DNA from: JAZBPO01 sp963691775
GTDB taxonomy: Bacteria; Pseudomonadota; Gammaproteobacteria; Pseudomonadales; Azotimanducaceae
Assembly: GCA_963691775.1 (NCBI GenBank)
Contig: OY829369.1
Coordinates: 3,038,001 to 3,102,000, forward strand
Direction of reading: 5' to 3'
Length of the DNA: 64,000 nucleotides
A program made the translations under genes and the position numbers. This document shows, piece after piece, positions 33,750 to 45,370 of the stretch. Positions within the stretch are counted from its first letter, which is position 1. Each line of letters starts with the position of its first letter. The notes beneath the pieces are model-generated. The model did no database searches. It was not told the DNA's origin and was given only the letters and a program-made list of their open reading frames with translations.

Positions 33750-35132
33750 ATGCAGGACGTACAGGACGACAGAGACGTGCAGGAAGCGCCGGATGCGCGG
33801 AGCCACGCGCACGAACCTGCAGGGCGCGATGATCGGTCACGGACCTTCGGTCGCACCGACGAGCTTGAACTGATCATTTCAAGCCTGACCATCTTTGCCC
33901 TGTTCACGCTGCCGGGCATCGCGATCGACCGTCTTGCCGATATCTACACGCACCTGTCCTTTGGCTTCGTGATTGCCTCCATGATCGTCTCCCAGCTGCT
34001 GACGGGCGCCTGCTATGCGCTCGGCAGCTGCTTCGTTGTCCATCTCATGGTGCGCGCCTATTGGGTCGGCCTGATTGGCCTCCAGCGAGCCTTCCCGGAA
34101 GGCATTGATTGGAATCGCACGGGACATCTTGGTCCGGTCACCCGCGAGCACTACCGCGCAACGCTTCCCGCGCATCAGTCGCTTGTGGATCGAACTGATC
34201 GCCTTGCGTCCTCGCTCTTCGCGATCATCAGCATGCTCACGCTCTATCTGCTCTGGTTCGGCGTCGTGATGGCGGGTGTGCTGGTGGCGGCGGGCGTCCT
34301 GGGCGCAGAGTTCGGCCTCACGAACGCTGCGCTCAACGTCGGCTCGGCGGTACTGCTCCTGCTCTTCGCCGCTATTCCCCTGTTGGCGTTCGTGCTCGAC
34401 GCGTTGATCGCGACTCGCGTTCAGGCCCTACGTGAGAGTCAGCGCTTTGTGCTGCTGCTCGCGTTGCTCCGGAGGCTCTCGGGCCTGGCGTACCCCCGGC
34501 GACTGATCGTGCCCGTGCAGCTGACTCTGCAGAGCAACACGCGGCCGTTCCTTTTTTACGCCGTGCTCGCGCTTTCTGTGCTGGGAATCGTGCTCGTGGG
34601 CGGTAAACGGGTTCAGTCCTGGCAAGAATTTACCGTGTCGGATGCCTTCACCTTTCTCGGGGAGGAGGAACTATATGGAGGCTTGATAAGTACGCATTAC
34701 GAGGACATGCCGAGCAGCGAAGGGCGCTTCGAGGTATCGCCGCGGGTGACGAGCTTCACGCAGCGCGGGAGCTTCATGCAGGTGTTCCTGCCCTATTGGC
34801 CCGTGCGCGACGACCTGGTTCTGCAGTTGCGCTGTGGTGAGCCTGAGGCGAGCGAAGCCAAGGTGGACTGCCTGCGCGGGCTCTGGTCGGTCTCGCTTGA
34901 AGACCGGGCGGTCGACATGAGCACGTTCATCGCGGCTCAGCGTGCGGACCTCGGCATGCGTGGCCTGATCGGCGTGGTGTCCCTCGATGGGCTCAAGCCG
35001 GGCATGCATGCATTGAATGTGGTCTGGAACCCCGATTCGATCGAATTCTTCGACGACCGCTACGACGACGCCGAGCTGCGCTATTCGATCCCCTTCGTGT
35101 TCGCGCCGGAGTTCGAGCGCGCGCTCGACTGA
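33750..35132 (+). CDS. Multi-spanning membrane protein of unknown function
   Basis: I do not recognise the family. The 460 residues start with an acidic, soluble stretch (1-35), then about five hydrophobic segments (roughly 38-58, 65-100, 150-180, 188-215, 250-275), and a C-terminal soluble domain of about 180 residues that looks beta-rich and is likely extracytoplasmic (from SWQEFTVSDAFTF on). An aromatic loop (MVRAYWVGLIGLQRAFPEG) sits between helices 2 and 3. The start at 33750 is the first ATG that does not run back over the divergent ligase gene. It converges on ppdK with 18 nt between stops. Confidence 0.7.
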   Translation: MQDVQDDRDVQEAPDARSHAHEPAGRDDRSRTFGRTDELELIISSLTIFALFTLPGIAIDRLADIYTHLSFGFVIASMIVSQLLTGACYALGSCFVVHLMVRAYWVGLIGLQRAFPEGIDWNRTGHLGPVTREHYRATLPAHQSLVDRTDRLASSLFAIISMLTLYLLWFGVVMAGVLVAAGVLGAEFGLTNAALNVGSAVLLLLFAAIPLLAFVLDALIATRVQALRESQRFVLLLALLRRLSGLAYPRRLIVPVQLTLQSNTRPFLFYAVLALSVLGIVLVGGKRVQSWQEFTVSDAFTFLGEEELYGGLISTHYEDMPSSEGRFEVSPRVTSFTQRGSFMQVFLPYWPVRDDLVLQLRCGEPEASEAKVDCLRGLWSVSLEDRAVDMSTFIAAQRADLGMRGLIGVVSLDGLKPGMHALNVVWNPDSIEFFDDRYDDAELRYSIPFVFAPEFERALD

Positions 35133-35150
35133 GAGCGGCGTCTAGCGCTT

Positions 35151-37775
35151 TCAGTCGTCACGCTCGCCGATCACCCGTCGCGAGGCCCGTACGGCGGCCT
35201 GCGCAGCCGCGATGCGCGCGACCGGTACGCGAAAGGCGCTGCACGAAACGTAGTCGAGCCCGATGTCGTGGCAGAAGCGGATCGAGCGCGGATCACCGCC
35301 GTGCTCGCCGCAGATCCCGAACTTCAGTCCCACGCCGGACCCTCGCGCCTCTTCCACGGCCATGTGCAGCAGGCGGCCGACGCCGCGCCGGTCCAGCGAC
35401 ACGAAGGGATCGGCTTCGATGAGCTTTGCGTCGAGGTACTGCGGGATGAAGCGGCCTGCATCGTCGCGCGAGAAGCCGTAGGTCATCTGCGTGAGATCGT
35501 TGGTACCGAAGCTCATGAATTCGACGGCCCGCGCGATGCGTCCGGCACCCAGGCATGAGCGCGGCGTCTCCATCATCGTGCCGATCTTGTAGGGGATCGA
35601 CACGGCCTTGCCACCGAGCGCCTTGCCGATGCCGCGGTCGATGATCTCGGTCACCAGGCGAATCTCGCGCACGTTCACCACCAGCGGGATCATGATTTCG
35701 GGCATCGGCCGCAGGCCCTGTTCGGTCGCCTTTACCGCTGCGCTCATGATGGCGCGCACCTGCATCTCCGTGATCTCCGGGAACACGACGGAAAGGCGGC
35801 AGCCCCGAAAGCCCAGCATGGGGTTCACTTCCGCCAGATCGGCGAGGCGGGTGCGCAGTTCGTCTACGGGTCGGTCGATGCGCGCCGCGAGTTCATGGAG
35901 TTCCTCGCTGCCGTGCGGCAGGAATTCATGCAGCGGTGGGTCGAGCAGGCGGATCGTGACGGGCAGGCCGTCCATGACCTTGAACAGGCCCAGCATGTCC
36001 TCGAACTGAAATGCCTCCAGTTCCTCGAGGACGCGCGCGCGCTCTTCAGCGTCGACCGCAAGAATCATGCGGCGCATGACGTCGATGCGGTCCGATTGGA
36101 AGAACATGTGCTCCGTGCGGCACAGGCCGATGCCTTCAGCCCCCAGTTCGCGCGCTTTCGTGGCGTCTTCCAGGGTTTCGGCATTGGCGCGGACCTTCAG
36201 CCGACGATGGCGATCGGCCCAGGTGAGCAGGGTCTGGAAGTCGTCGCTGCCGGCGGCCTCGACCTTGGGCACGTCGCCGAGCATGACGTCACCGGTGTTG
36301 CCGTCGAGCGTGATCACGTCGCCTTCGCGAATTTCGATGCCGCCCGGCAAGCGCACAACGCGGTTCTCGCGGTCCATCTCGATGGCGGAGCACCCCGTGA
36401 TGGCGCACACCCCCATGCCGCGCGCGACGACCGCTGCGTGCGAGGTCATGCCCCCGAGCTCCGTGAGAATGCCCTGTACGACGCGCATGCCGTGGATGTC
36501 TTCAGGCGTGGTTTCGCGCCGTACGAGAATGATGGCTTCGCCTTTCTCCGCCTCCACGACGGCGTCGTCTGCGGTGAATACCACCTTGCCCGTCGCGCCG
36601 CCGGGGCTCGCGGCGAGGCCGGTCGCAACGATGTCCGTCTTTGCGGCCGGGTCCACCATGGGATGCAGGAAGGACTCGACGTGCTCCGGCGACACGCGCA
36701 TGAGCGCGTCCTGCTCGCCGAGCAGGCCCTCGCGGACCATGTCGACGGCGACCTTGATGGCGGCGCGGCCTGTGCGTTTTCCGCTGCGCGTCTGGAGCAG
36801 GAAGAAGCGGCCTTCCTGCACCGTGAACTCGATGTCCTGCATGTCGCGGTAGTGCTTCTCGAGCAATTGCTGCGTGTCCATCAACTGCTGATAGACCTCC
36901 GGCAGACGCGCTTCCAGCGCGGAGATCGGCTCCGGCGTGCGGATGCCTGCGACCACGTCCTCGCCGGCCGCGTTGAAGAGGAACTCGCCGTAGCGCTCAG
37001 CCACACCAGTGGCCGGATTCCGCGTGAACGCGACGCCCGAGCCAGAGGTGTCACCGAAGTTGCCGAACACCATCGGCTGCACGGTCACCGCCGTGCCAAG
37101 GCTCTCCGGAATCTCGTTCATCTCCCTGTAGACCTGTGCACGCGGCGAATGCCAGGAGGTGAACACGGCCTCGATGGCGAGGCGAAGCTGTTCGAAGGGA
37201 TCTTCCGGGATGGGCGCTATGGCCTTGAACTCCGCGATCACCGCCTGCCAGTCCTCGGCGCTCATTTCGGGGTCCGTCTCGTAGCCCTTCGCCTTCTTGT
37301 GCGTCTCGATGACGTCCTCGTAGCGCTCGCCGTCCACGCCGAGCACGACGTCGGCGAACATCTGGATGAAGCGGCGCTGGCTGTCGTAGGCGAAGCGAGG
37401 ATTGCCGGTGCGTTCGGCGAGACCTGCCGTGATGGCGTCGTTCAGGCCGAGGTTCAGGATGGTGTTCATCATCCCGGGCATGGAGACTGGGGCGCCGGAG
37501 CGCACGGAGACGAGCAGTGGGTTTTCCGGGTTTCCGAAGCGCGCGCCCATCCGCCCCTCCACGAGCTTCATGGCGGCGCGGTATTCGGGCTCAAGACCTC
37601 TGGGCAGCTTGTTGCCGCGCTCGAAGTACTCACGGCAGGTCGGCGTGGTGATCACGAGGCCGAAAGGCACCGGCAGGCCCAGACGGGTCATCTCGCAGAG
37701 ATTAGCGCCCTTGCCGCCCAGCAGATCGCGGTCGTCCTTGCCGCCTTCGTCGAACAGATAGACGCGCTTCGCCAT
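35151..37775 (-). CDS. ppdK: Pyruvate, phosphate dikinase
   Basis: Interconverts pyruvate, ATP and Pi with phosphoenolpyruvate, AMP and PPi. Full length at 874 residues: N-terminal ATP-grasp domain (GGKGANLCEMTRLGLPVP at the start), the swivelling domain with phospho-His446 in GGMTSHAAVVARG, and the C-terminal PEP/pyruvate barrel with catalytic Cys822 in GICGEHGGDP. All domains are intact. In a heterotroph it supports gluconeogenesis or PPi-linked glycolysis. Flanking genes are not metabolically linked, and it stands as its own unit between a convergent membrane-protein gene and arginase. Confidence 0.96.
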   Translation of the reverse strand: MAKRVYLFDEGGKDDRDLLGGKGANLCEMTRLGLPVPFGLVITTPTCREYFERGNKLPRGLEPEYRAAMKLVEGRMGARFGNPENPLLVSVRSGAPVSMPGMMNTILNLGLNDAITAGLAERTGNPRFAYDSQRRFIQMFADVVLGVDGERYEDVIETHKKAKGYETDPEMSAEDWQAVIAEFKAIAPIPEDPFEQLRLAIEAVFTSWHSPRAQVYREMNEIPESLGTAVTVQPMVFGNFGDTSGSGVAFTRNPATGVAERYGEFLFNAAGEDVVAGIRTPEPISALEARLPEVYQQLMDTQQLLEKHYRDMQDIEFTVQEGRFFLLQTRSGKRTGRAAIKVAVDMVREGLLGEQDALMRVSPEHVESFLHPMVDPAAKTDIVATGLAASPGGATGKVVFTADDAVVEAEKGEAIILVRRETTPEDIHGMRVVQGILTELGGMTSHAAVVARGMGVCAITGCSAIEMDRENRVVRLPGGIEIREGDVITLDGNTGDVMLGDVPKVEAAGSDDFQTLLTWADRHRRLKVRANAETLEDATKARELGAEGIGLCRTEHMFFQSDRIDVMRRMILAVDAEERARVLEELEAFQFEDMLGLFKVMDGLPVTIRLLDPPLHEFLPHGSEELHELAARIDRPVDELRTRLADLAEVNPMLGFRGCRLSVVFPEITEMQVRAIMSAAVKATEQGLRPMPEIMIPLVVNVREIRLVTEIIDRGIGKALGGKAVSIPYKIGTMMETPRSCLGAGRIARAVEFMSFGTNDLTQMTYGFSRDDAGRFIPQYLDAKLIEADPFVSLDRRGVGRLLHMAVEEARGSGVGLKFGICGEHGGDPRSIRFCHDIGLDYVSCSAFRVPVARIAAAQAAVRASRRVIGERDD

Positions 37776-37870
37776 TGTGTCCCCCGGTGCATCCGATCAA
37801 CCACCATCGACCATAGCGTTTCAGGCGGTCGCCGCAACTTGGACGCCGGCGTGTCCCTGTGGCAAGGGGC

Positions 37871-38785
37871 TTAGAGGATTGTGCGCCCCAGCGCTGACTC
37901 AATCAGCCACACGGACAGGCGCCCGGTCGCGTTCGCCTGATCGAGGGTCGGATTGAGCTCTACGAGCTCCATGCCGACCAGGCGCCCCGACGCCGCCGCC
38001 GTCTCGCAGATGAGATGGCTCTCGCGCAGGCTCAGGCCGCCCGGAACCGGCGTGCCCACGCCCGGCGCGTCCTTCGGATCGCAGCCGTCGAGGTCGAAGG
38101 AGAGGTGTGTGGCCACGGTGTTCTCCTGCACGCGCAGGAACGCTTCGGCGATGCAGGTGTTGGCGCCGCGGCGATCGAGTTCCGTCATCGTGTACACGCG
38201 CACGCCTGTTCCCTTCACCAGTGGCGCTTCCGTCGGATCAATATCGCGCGCACCGATGACCGCAACGTCCTCGGCCTGCAGCGCAGGGCCGTCGCCGGCG
38301 AGGGAGGTGAGCGAATCCGGGCCGTGGCCCAGGAGCGCCGCGAGCGGCATGCCGTGGATGTTGCCGGACGGGCTTGAATCCGGGGTGTTCATGTCGGTGT
38401 GGGCATCCACCCACACCACGCCGATGCGCTGTCCACGCTTCTTGTAGAACCGGGCGAGACCCGAGATGGTGCCGATTGCCTGGGCGTGGTCCCCGCCGAG
38501 CACGAGCGGGAAACGTCCCGCTTCGCAGTCTTGCTCGGTCTTGTCGGCGATCCGCGCGCAGAGCTCGGCGATCACGGGCAGGAAGCGCGCGTTGTGCTCG
38601 CCGTGCTCAGCCGGATTGGCGCCCTCGGCCGACTCGACGTCGAAGCTCTCGACGCCGTCGATGCAGTGCCCGAGCCGTTCCAGCCGCGGGACGAGGCCGG
38701 CCACGTGAATGGCGGACGGACCCATGTCGGTGCCTCGGCGACCGGCGCCGAGATCCAGATGCACGTTGCTGATCGAAACGTTCAC
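37871..38785 (-). CDS. rocF: Arginase
   Basis: Mn-dependent hydrolysis of arginine to ornithine and urea. 304 residues with all metal ligands: His100 (LGGDHA), Asp127, His129 and Asp131 (VDAHTDMNTP), and the later aspartates in SFDLDGCDP. NIHGMPLA and PGGLSLRE are arginase signatures rather than agmatinase ones. The GTG start at 38785 has AGGAG 7 nt upstream; longer readings would enter the terminator and the EF-G gene. It follows the EF-G gene on the same strand, separated by a rho-independent terminator. Confidence 0.92.
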   Translation of the reverse strand: MNVSISNVHLDLGAGRRGTDMGPSAIHVAGLVPRLERLGHCIDGVESFDVESAEGANPAEHGEHNARFLPVIAELCARIADKTEQDCEAGRFPLVLGGDHAQAIGTISGLARFYKKRGQRIGVVWVDAHTDMNTPDSSPSGNIHGMPLAALLGHGPDSLTSLAGDGPALQAEDVAVIGARDIDPTEAPLVKGTGVRVYTMTELDRRGANTCIAEAFLRVQENTVATHLSFDLDGCDPKDAPGVGTPVPGGLSLRESHLICETAAASGRLVGMELVELNPTLDQANATGRLSVWLIESALGRTIL

Positions 38786-38814
38786 GAGAGTCTCCTGAAG
38801 GCGTGAAAGCGAAA

Positions 38815-38833
38815 ACGGCGCCAGAGGCGCCGT
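38815..38833 (-). terminator. Rho-independent terminator after the EF-G gene
   Basis: Perfect 8-bp stem ACGGCGCC/GGCGCCGT with a 3-nt loop, followed on the minus strand by TTTTCGC. It lies 40 bp past the EF-G stop and ends about 30 bp before the arginase start, so it separates the two genes. Confidence 0.8.
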
Positions 38834-38873
38834 CTTCGGGTACCGCAGATCGCCGGCTGGCGCCGGCCGCAGA

Positions 38874-40964
<2,091 letters not shown>

Positions 40965-41135
40965 GGCTACGCTCTTTTCGGTCCTTCGAACCGTTCACAG
41001 GTGATTGGGGGCGACGCGCGTGGCGGGGACATCCGAGAACGCGCAAGGGCGGAAGGGCCTTCGCCGATCCGCGATCCGAAAGTTAAGTCGATGATTTTTA
41101 AGGACTTTTCGGTATATGTGTCGCTAAGCGCGCGA

Positions 41136-41141
41136 ATAATA
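41136..41141 (-). promoter_or_regulatory. Possible -10 element of the EF-G gene
   Basis: On the minus strand the sequence reads TATTAT within CTATTATTCGCG, the best -10-like hexamer in the 224-bp region between the EF-G and sensor-kinase genes. It would leave a leader of about 170 nt. No convincing -35 partner at 16-18 bp, so this is tentative. Confidence 0.3.
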
Positions 41142-41188
41142 GCACGCCCGGTGACGAACCGCACCGCGGGTTCGTCGAACTGCGCCGT

Positions 41189-43468
41189 TCAGGCCTCGCC
41201 GTTCGAGATGCTCGCAGTATTTTCAACCACCCGCTCTACGGCCCCGAGCAGCGTGCGCTGATCGAACGGCTTGCGAACGAATTCGACGCGCTCGAGACTG
41301 TCGATCTCGGTCAGGGCCCCGTGCAGGTCGAAGCCGCTGATGAGCACAATCGGCAGCGTGGGTGCGCGGGCGCGCAGCTCGCGAAGAATCTCCAACCCGC
41401 TGCCGTCCGGCAGCGTCAGGTCGAGCACTGCCACTTCGAGATGATCCGGATCGAGGCTTGCGCAGGCTGCGTCGAATTCGCTTCGGCTCCCAAAGGCGAT
41501 GGGGTGAAAGCCTGAAGCGATGAGAAAGCGCACCGTTGTATCGAGCACGAGGGGTTCATCGTCGACAATCAGCGCGCGGCGTTCGCCCTTCACCATGGGC
41601 GGAAGACGTGCAGCGCGGTGATGCGGCGTTGATGCCGCGCCGGCAGGGAACAAAAAGCGAAAGCGCGCTCCCGCGCCGGGTGAGGATTCGAGCTCGATGG
41701 CGCCTTCGTGCATGCGCATCGTGCCGAGCGCAGCGGCGAGACCGAGGCCTTGCCCGAACCGCTTGGTCGTGAAGAAGGGATCGAACACCTGGCGCGCCGT
41801 GTCTTCGTCCATACCGCGACCGTCATCGCGCGTCTCCAGGTACACGAAGCGTCCTGGCTGAGCGCCCTCGCTGGCTACGCATGCTTCGAGTGCGGCCTCA
41901 GACAGTTCGGTGACTCCCGTGAAGATCGTGATTGATCGGGCGCCCGCGTCGCTCGCGTTGACGAGCAGGTTGCGGAGGATCTGCACCACCTGAACGGCAT
42001 CAGCGCGCGCCATGGGAATGCCTGGTTCGGGCGCTAGACGAATCTGCGCGCCAGCGGCACCCAGGGACCGGCTCTGTACGAACTCTGCGACCAGGCGTGC
42101 GAGATCGAGATCTCGTCGCACGATCGTGCCCCGGCCCGCGTAGGTGAGCATCTGTTGTGCGAGGTCAGCTGCCTGCTGTGACGCATTCACGATGCGCTGT
42201 AGATCTGAGCGAACCTCCTCGTCGATGTCTCGGCGCAGCAACGCGAGTTCTGCGTTGCCGATGACCGCCGTGAGGAGGTTGTTGAAGTCGTGGGCAACGC
42301 CGCCTGCCAGCAGACCGAGTGACTCCAGGCGCTCGGCGACGTTGGTACGTTGCTCCAGACGCGCCCGCTGCTGTGACTGCAGCGCGACGGCGGCGAAGTC
42401 AGCAAGCGATGTCGCGAAAGAAGCTTCTTCCAACGTCCAGCTCCGCGGCCCGCCGCGGTGTTCGATGCAAAGTACGCCAACGCATTGGGTCGAGACGAAG
42501 ATTGGTGTGGTGAGCATTGCGTCTATGCCGAGCGCGTCGAGGTACCACGCAAGCTCTTGCGTTCGTTGATCACGCCGCGCATCGACCGCGGCGAGCGAGC
42601 GTGCCGTCTTCGCCGCCTTGAAGTAGGCGGGGGCGGCAGTTGCCTGCAGTCGATCAGCAAAGCTCGTCGCTTCTGCTCCGCGCCGGTCGAGGAGTGCCGC
42701 TGCGCGCAGTGCCTCCCCGCGCGGATCGAGCAGCCAGATGCCCGCACGTTCCGCGCCGATGGTTTCGCGCGCGGTTTGAAGGATGCGCTCGAACACCGCT
42801 TCAGGCTCTGGCGCTGTCAAGTCCGGCGATTGCACGAGCCGCTGGAGTTCAGCAGCGTGCCGCCGCTGCATGTCCTCTCGCCGCACGTCCTGAAGCGCCA
42901 GGCGGCGACGCTGCTCTTGAGCAATGATGGCGACGCCGGTGAAAAAGATCAGGTTCCACGCCCAGTGCCGGGCATCCGCGACGTCCCGCAGCAGAACCAC
43001 CGCGACCCAGGTCGCAAGCGTGAGGCTCAACAGTGAGTAGAAATATCCGCGGCGGGTGACAAGAAGTCCGAGACCGAAAGTGACTACTGCGAAGTTCGAC
43101 GAGTATTCGGCCTTCGGAACGAGCCAGAGGTGCAGGGCGCTGTTGAACAGGACCAGCACCGCAAGGCCGGCGATGAGTCCGTCGGCACGTCTCACGGTGT
43201 GCAATCTACGGGTGAAGGCCAGTCCCGCCGAGGCCGCAGCGGTCGCCAGTGCAAACGCGCAGAGGAGTACGCGGACTTCACCCGCGAACGTCAGGCCGTG
43301 GCCGATCGCGATGAGGGTGAATATGCCTGCCACGCAGGCGGTCGCTGGCAGCACCATCGCTGCGGAGGCGCGTGAGAGCTTGAGACCTACCTCACCTGCC
43401 AGTGCGTTTGCGTCGGTCGGCATCGTCACGGACGGCGGGATCGCCCGGCGTTCTCCGGGGGCTTCCAT
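41189..43468 (-). CDS. Hybrid sensor histidine kinase with GAF and receiver domains
   Basis: 759-residue membrane-bound hybrid kinase. About five or six hydrophobic segments (roughly 30-180), a GAF domain (about 215-380, with VFERILQTARETIGAERAGIWLL), a HisKA-type dimerisation helix with the phospho-His in GGVAHDFNNLLTAVIGNAE, an ATPase domain (ILRNLLVNASDAGA, DDGRGMDEDTARQVFDPFF, GQGLGLAAALG), and a C-terminal receiver with DDEP, the phosphoacceptor Asp in VAVLDLTLPDGSG, and a Lys in FVRKPF. This is the NtrB-like hybrid class. No separate response regulator lies nearby. The ATG at 43468 is provisional; 43423 is an alternative. Confidence 0.87.
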   Translation of the reverse strand: MEAPGERRAIPPSVTMPTDANALAGEVGLKLSRASAAMVLPATACVAGIFTLIAIGHGLTFAGEVRVLLCAFALATAAASAGLAFTRRLHTVRRADGLIAGLAVLVLFNSALHLWLVPKAEYSSNFAVVTFGLGLLVTRRGYFYSLLSLTLATWVAVVLLRDVADARHWAWNLIFFTGVAIIAQEQRRRLALQDVRREDMQRRHAAELQRLVQSPDLTAPEPEAVFERILQTARETIGAERAGIWLLDPRGEALRAAALLDRRGAEATSFADRLQATAAPAYFKAAKTARSLAAVDARRDQRTQELAWYLDALGIDAMLTTPIFVSTQCVGVLCIEHRGGPRSWTLEEASFATSLADFAAVALQSQQRARLEQRTNVAERLESLGLLAGGVAHDFNNLLTAVIGNAELALLRRDIDEEVRSDLQRIVNASQQAADLAQQMLTYAGRGTIVRRDLDLARLVAEFVQSRSLGAAGAQIRLAPEPGIPMARADAVQVVQILRNLLVNASDAGARSITIFTGVTELSEAALEACVASEGAQPGRFVYLETRDDGRGMDEDTARQVFDPFFTTKRFGQGLGLAAALGTMRMHEGAIELESSPGAGARFRFLFPAGAASTPHHRAARLPPMVKGERRALIVDDEPLVLDTTVRFLIASGFHPIAFGSRSEFDAACASLDPDHLEVAVLDLTLPDGSGLEILRELRARAPTLPIVLISGFDLHGALTEIDSLERVEFVRKPFDQRTLLGAVERVVENTASISNGEA

Positions 43469-44511
43469 CAGGGAATCCACCCTGTGTTCTGGGTGTTGGA
43501 TATGAGCCTGATGGCCAGCGCGTAGTCGCGCGCGGTCGGGCGGGCAAGCCTTGCCATGGTGGTTTCCCAAGGCCGATGCATGGACGGGGCAGGGAAGCGC
43601 TTACAAGACTGCCGTGAGAAGCCCAACCAGCCAAGCAGCAGGCGTGATCGATTTGGGGGCGCTGCCTGGGAAGCCACGACAGGTGCGGGGTGAGTCGGCT
43701 GGCCTGGTTTTGTTGCAGGGCCATGCCAGCTTGCGTGGCATTGACCGCGCAGGTTCCTTCCGCTCCTTTGCAGACTCCTGTCCCACAAGCGGCTCGACCG
43801 CCTTCCCTGGTCTGGGCTCTGTTAGGCGCGTAGTCAGGCGATCGCTCTGTATTTGCTTCGGCGTGCAGCCGCAGATCGGTGATGAAGCTGGACGGATGAG
43901 GTGCGCGTGCTATGGCCCAGCGTTTCGCCGGCAGCGTGTTTGCTTACCGGTGGCGCCTGCCTGCTGCAGGGAGACCAGTAAGGAGGAACAGCGGTGCGCA
44001 CCGGCTCCGTGAGGATTTTCTTGCCCGGCGCATGCGGCCTGAGCCGATTCAGGGATTACTAAGCTTGCGCAAGGATTCTGCTAGGCAGCGTTGTCGCAAG
44101 TCCGACCTTGGCTGCCGGATGGGCAATAGGTTCCCGTGCTGATCGACCTATGCCCGCTTCAATCGCGTTCTTTGGGAAGGGCCTGCCTTGGAGGGCAGGG
44201 CGCTGCGAAATGAGCTTGAGGCGATGCCCGGAAGTTGCCCTTTCTTCGAAGGGGGAAGTCCGAGGCATACGGTGCGCTACCGCAAACTGCACGGCTGACG
44301 TGGTCTAAACCGGTGTACCGAGCGAACTGACGCGTTGTGGATTTCAACCCCGGCGACTATTGTCCGCGACCGTTGATGAGGGACACTCACCCGCGCGACC
44401 GCGGCGCCGTATCCCCGAAAGATTCGCTCTGGCCGCTCATCAAGCGAGACCGCTCGACAGCCGTCGCGGTGCATCGTGATAGGCCAACCGCTACCCATCC
44501 AGGAGACCCAG
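43469..44511. other. Gene-free interval of about 1 kb
   Basis: No frame here gives a protein I recognise; the short open frames lack ribosome sites and family motifs. I see no terminal inverted repeats, transposase fragment, tRNA or rRNA. It includes a 6-bp hairpin (ATGCCA/TGGCAT, 43723-43741) and a plausible sigma-70 promoter at 44335-44363. It could be decayed coding sequence or hold a small RNA. Confidence 0.5.
44335..44363 (+). promoter_or_regulatory. Candidate sigma-70 promoter for SapC
   Basis: TTGTGG (44335-44340) and TATTGT (44358-44363) are separated by exactly 17 bp. This would start the SapC transcript near 44370, giving a leader of about 140 nt. Pattern match only. Confidence 0.4.
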
Positions 44512-45228
44512 ATGTTCAAAAGCCTTGCGCCGGTAAACACAGAGCGCCATGCCGGTAAAAAGATTCGGCAGATAGAGGGATTTGGCTTTGCGTCCGATTT
44601 TCACATCGCGTCACTCATGGTCCATGAGTTTGTCCGCGCGGCAGGGACCTATCCTGTTGTCTTTTTAGAAGACAAGGAGAACGATCGTTTCCGTCCGGTG
44701 GCACTTCTTGGCCTTGAGGCAGGCGAGAACCTGTTTGTTGGCGATGATGAGAAATGGCAAGGCTCCTACGTGCCTGCAATCATTCGACGCTATCCTTTTG
44801 CGCTCGCGAGCGCAGGTAGTGAAGGCCAATACACAGTGTGTATCGATGAAGCAGCGGAGGTCGTCAACGACGAGGATGGTTTGCCGCTTTTTCGCGATGA
44901 CGGTGAACCCGCAGAGGCGCTCGAGAACATCAAGCGCTATCTTGGCGAGCTGCAGCAGATGGATGCGCTCACGAACGCCTGCTGCGAGTTTCTTGCTGAG
45001 CACAACATGTTCACGCCGCTGAACATGCGCGTTCGCCAGGCAGAGAACATTCGAAATATTGCTGGCTGCTATGTGATCAATGAGGAGCGGTTGAACAATC
45101 TGTCGGACGAACTTTTCATTGAGATGCGGACGCGACGCTATCTGGCGCCGATCTACGCGCACCTCTGTTCGCTGGCGCAGATCGAACGGCTGATGAAGTT
45201 GAAGGCCGACGCCGAGAAGGCCGCTTGA
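44512..45228 (+). CDS. SapC family protein
   Basis: 238-residue soluble protein of the SapC family, named after the S-layer-associated SapC of Campylobacter but widespread in marine proteobacteria, often near TonB receptors and halogenase-like genes. Typical features are the start region HIASLMVHEFVRAAGTYPVVF, PAIIRRYPFALA and the C-terminal LYAHLCS-like YAHLCSLAQIERLM. Function unknown. AGGAG lies 6 nt before the ATG. Its codons look less GC-rich than those of the neighbours. It stands alone, between the gene-free kilobase and a convergent hairpin. Confidence 0.85.
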   Translation: MFKSLAPVNTERHAGKKIRQIEGFGFASDFHIASLMVHEFVRAAGTYPVVFLEDKENDRFRPVALLGLEAGENLFVGDDEKWQGSYVPAIIRRYPFALASAGSEGQYTVCIDEAAEVVNDEDGLPLFRDDGEPAEALENIKRYLGELQQMDALTNACCEFLAEHNMFTPLNMRVRQAENIRNIAGCYVINEERLNNLSDELFIEMRTRRYLAPIYAHLCSLAQIERLMKLKADAEKAA

Positions 45229-45338
45229 GGAACGGCCCGCCTGTCTCGAGGCCTGAAACGTCGTTGCGCGCATGACCCGAACATGCCCTGGCCACGCGTC
45301 AAACGCCCGCTCGCGCTGAGTTTCGGGAACTGAGGACC

Positions 45339-45362
45339 GGTCCGGGGCATTTGCCCCGGACC
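45339..45362. terminator. Bidirectional hairpin between SapC and the LLM oxidoreductase
   Basis: Perfect 11-bp stem GGTCCGGGGCA/TGCCCCGGACC with a TT loop, between two convergent genes (110 bp after the SapC stop, 8 bp after the LLM stop). There is no T-tract on either side, but position and stability suggest a shared transcription stop or a 3'-end protecting structure. Confidence 0.65.
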
Positions 45363-45370
45363 GCAGTCGA

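Noticed and set aside
35895..37874. 659-codon open frame on the plus strand
   Set aside because: It is antisense to the intact ppdK gene and its translation has no domain features; long antisense frames are expected in GC-rich codon usage.
43469..44511. Possible insertion sequence in the gene-free kilobase
   Set aside because: No terminal inverted repeats, target duplication or transposase-like frame could be seen.
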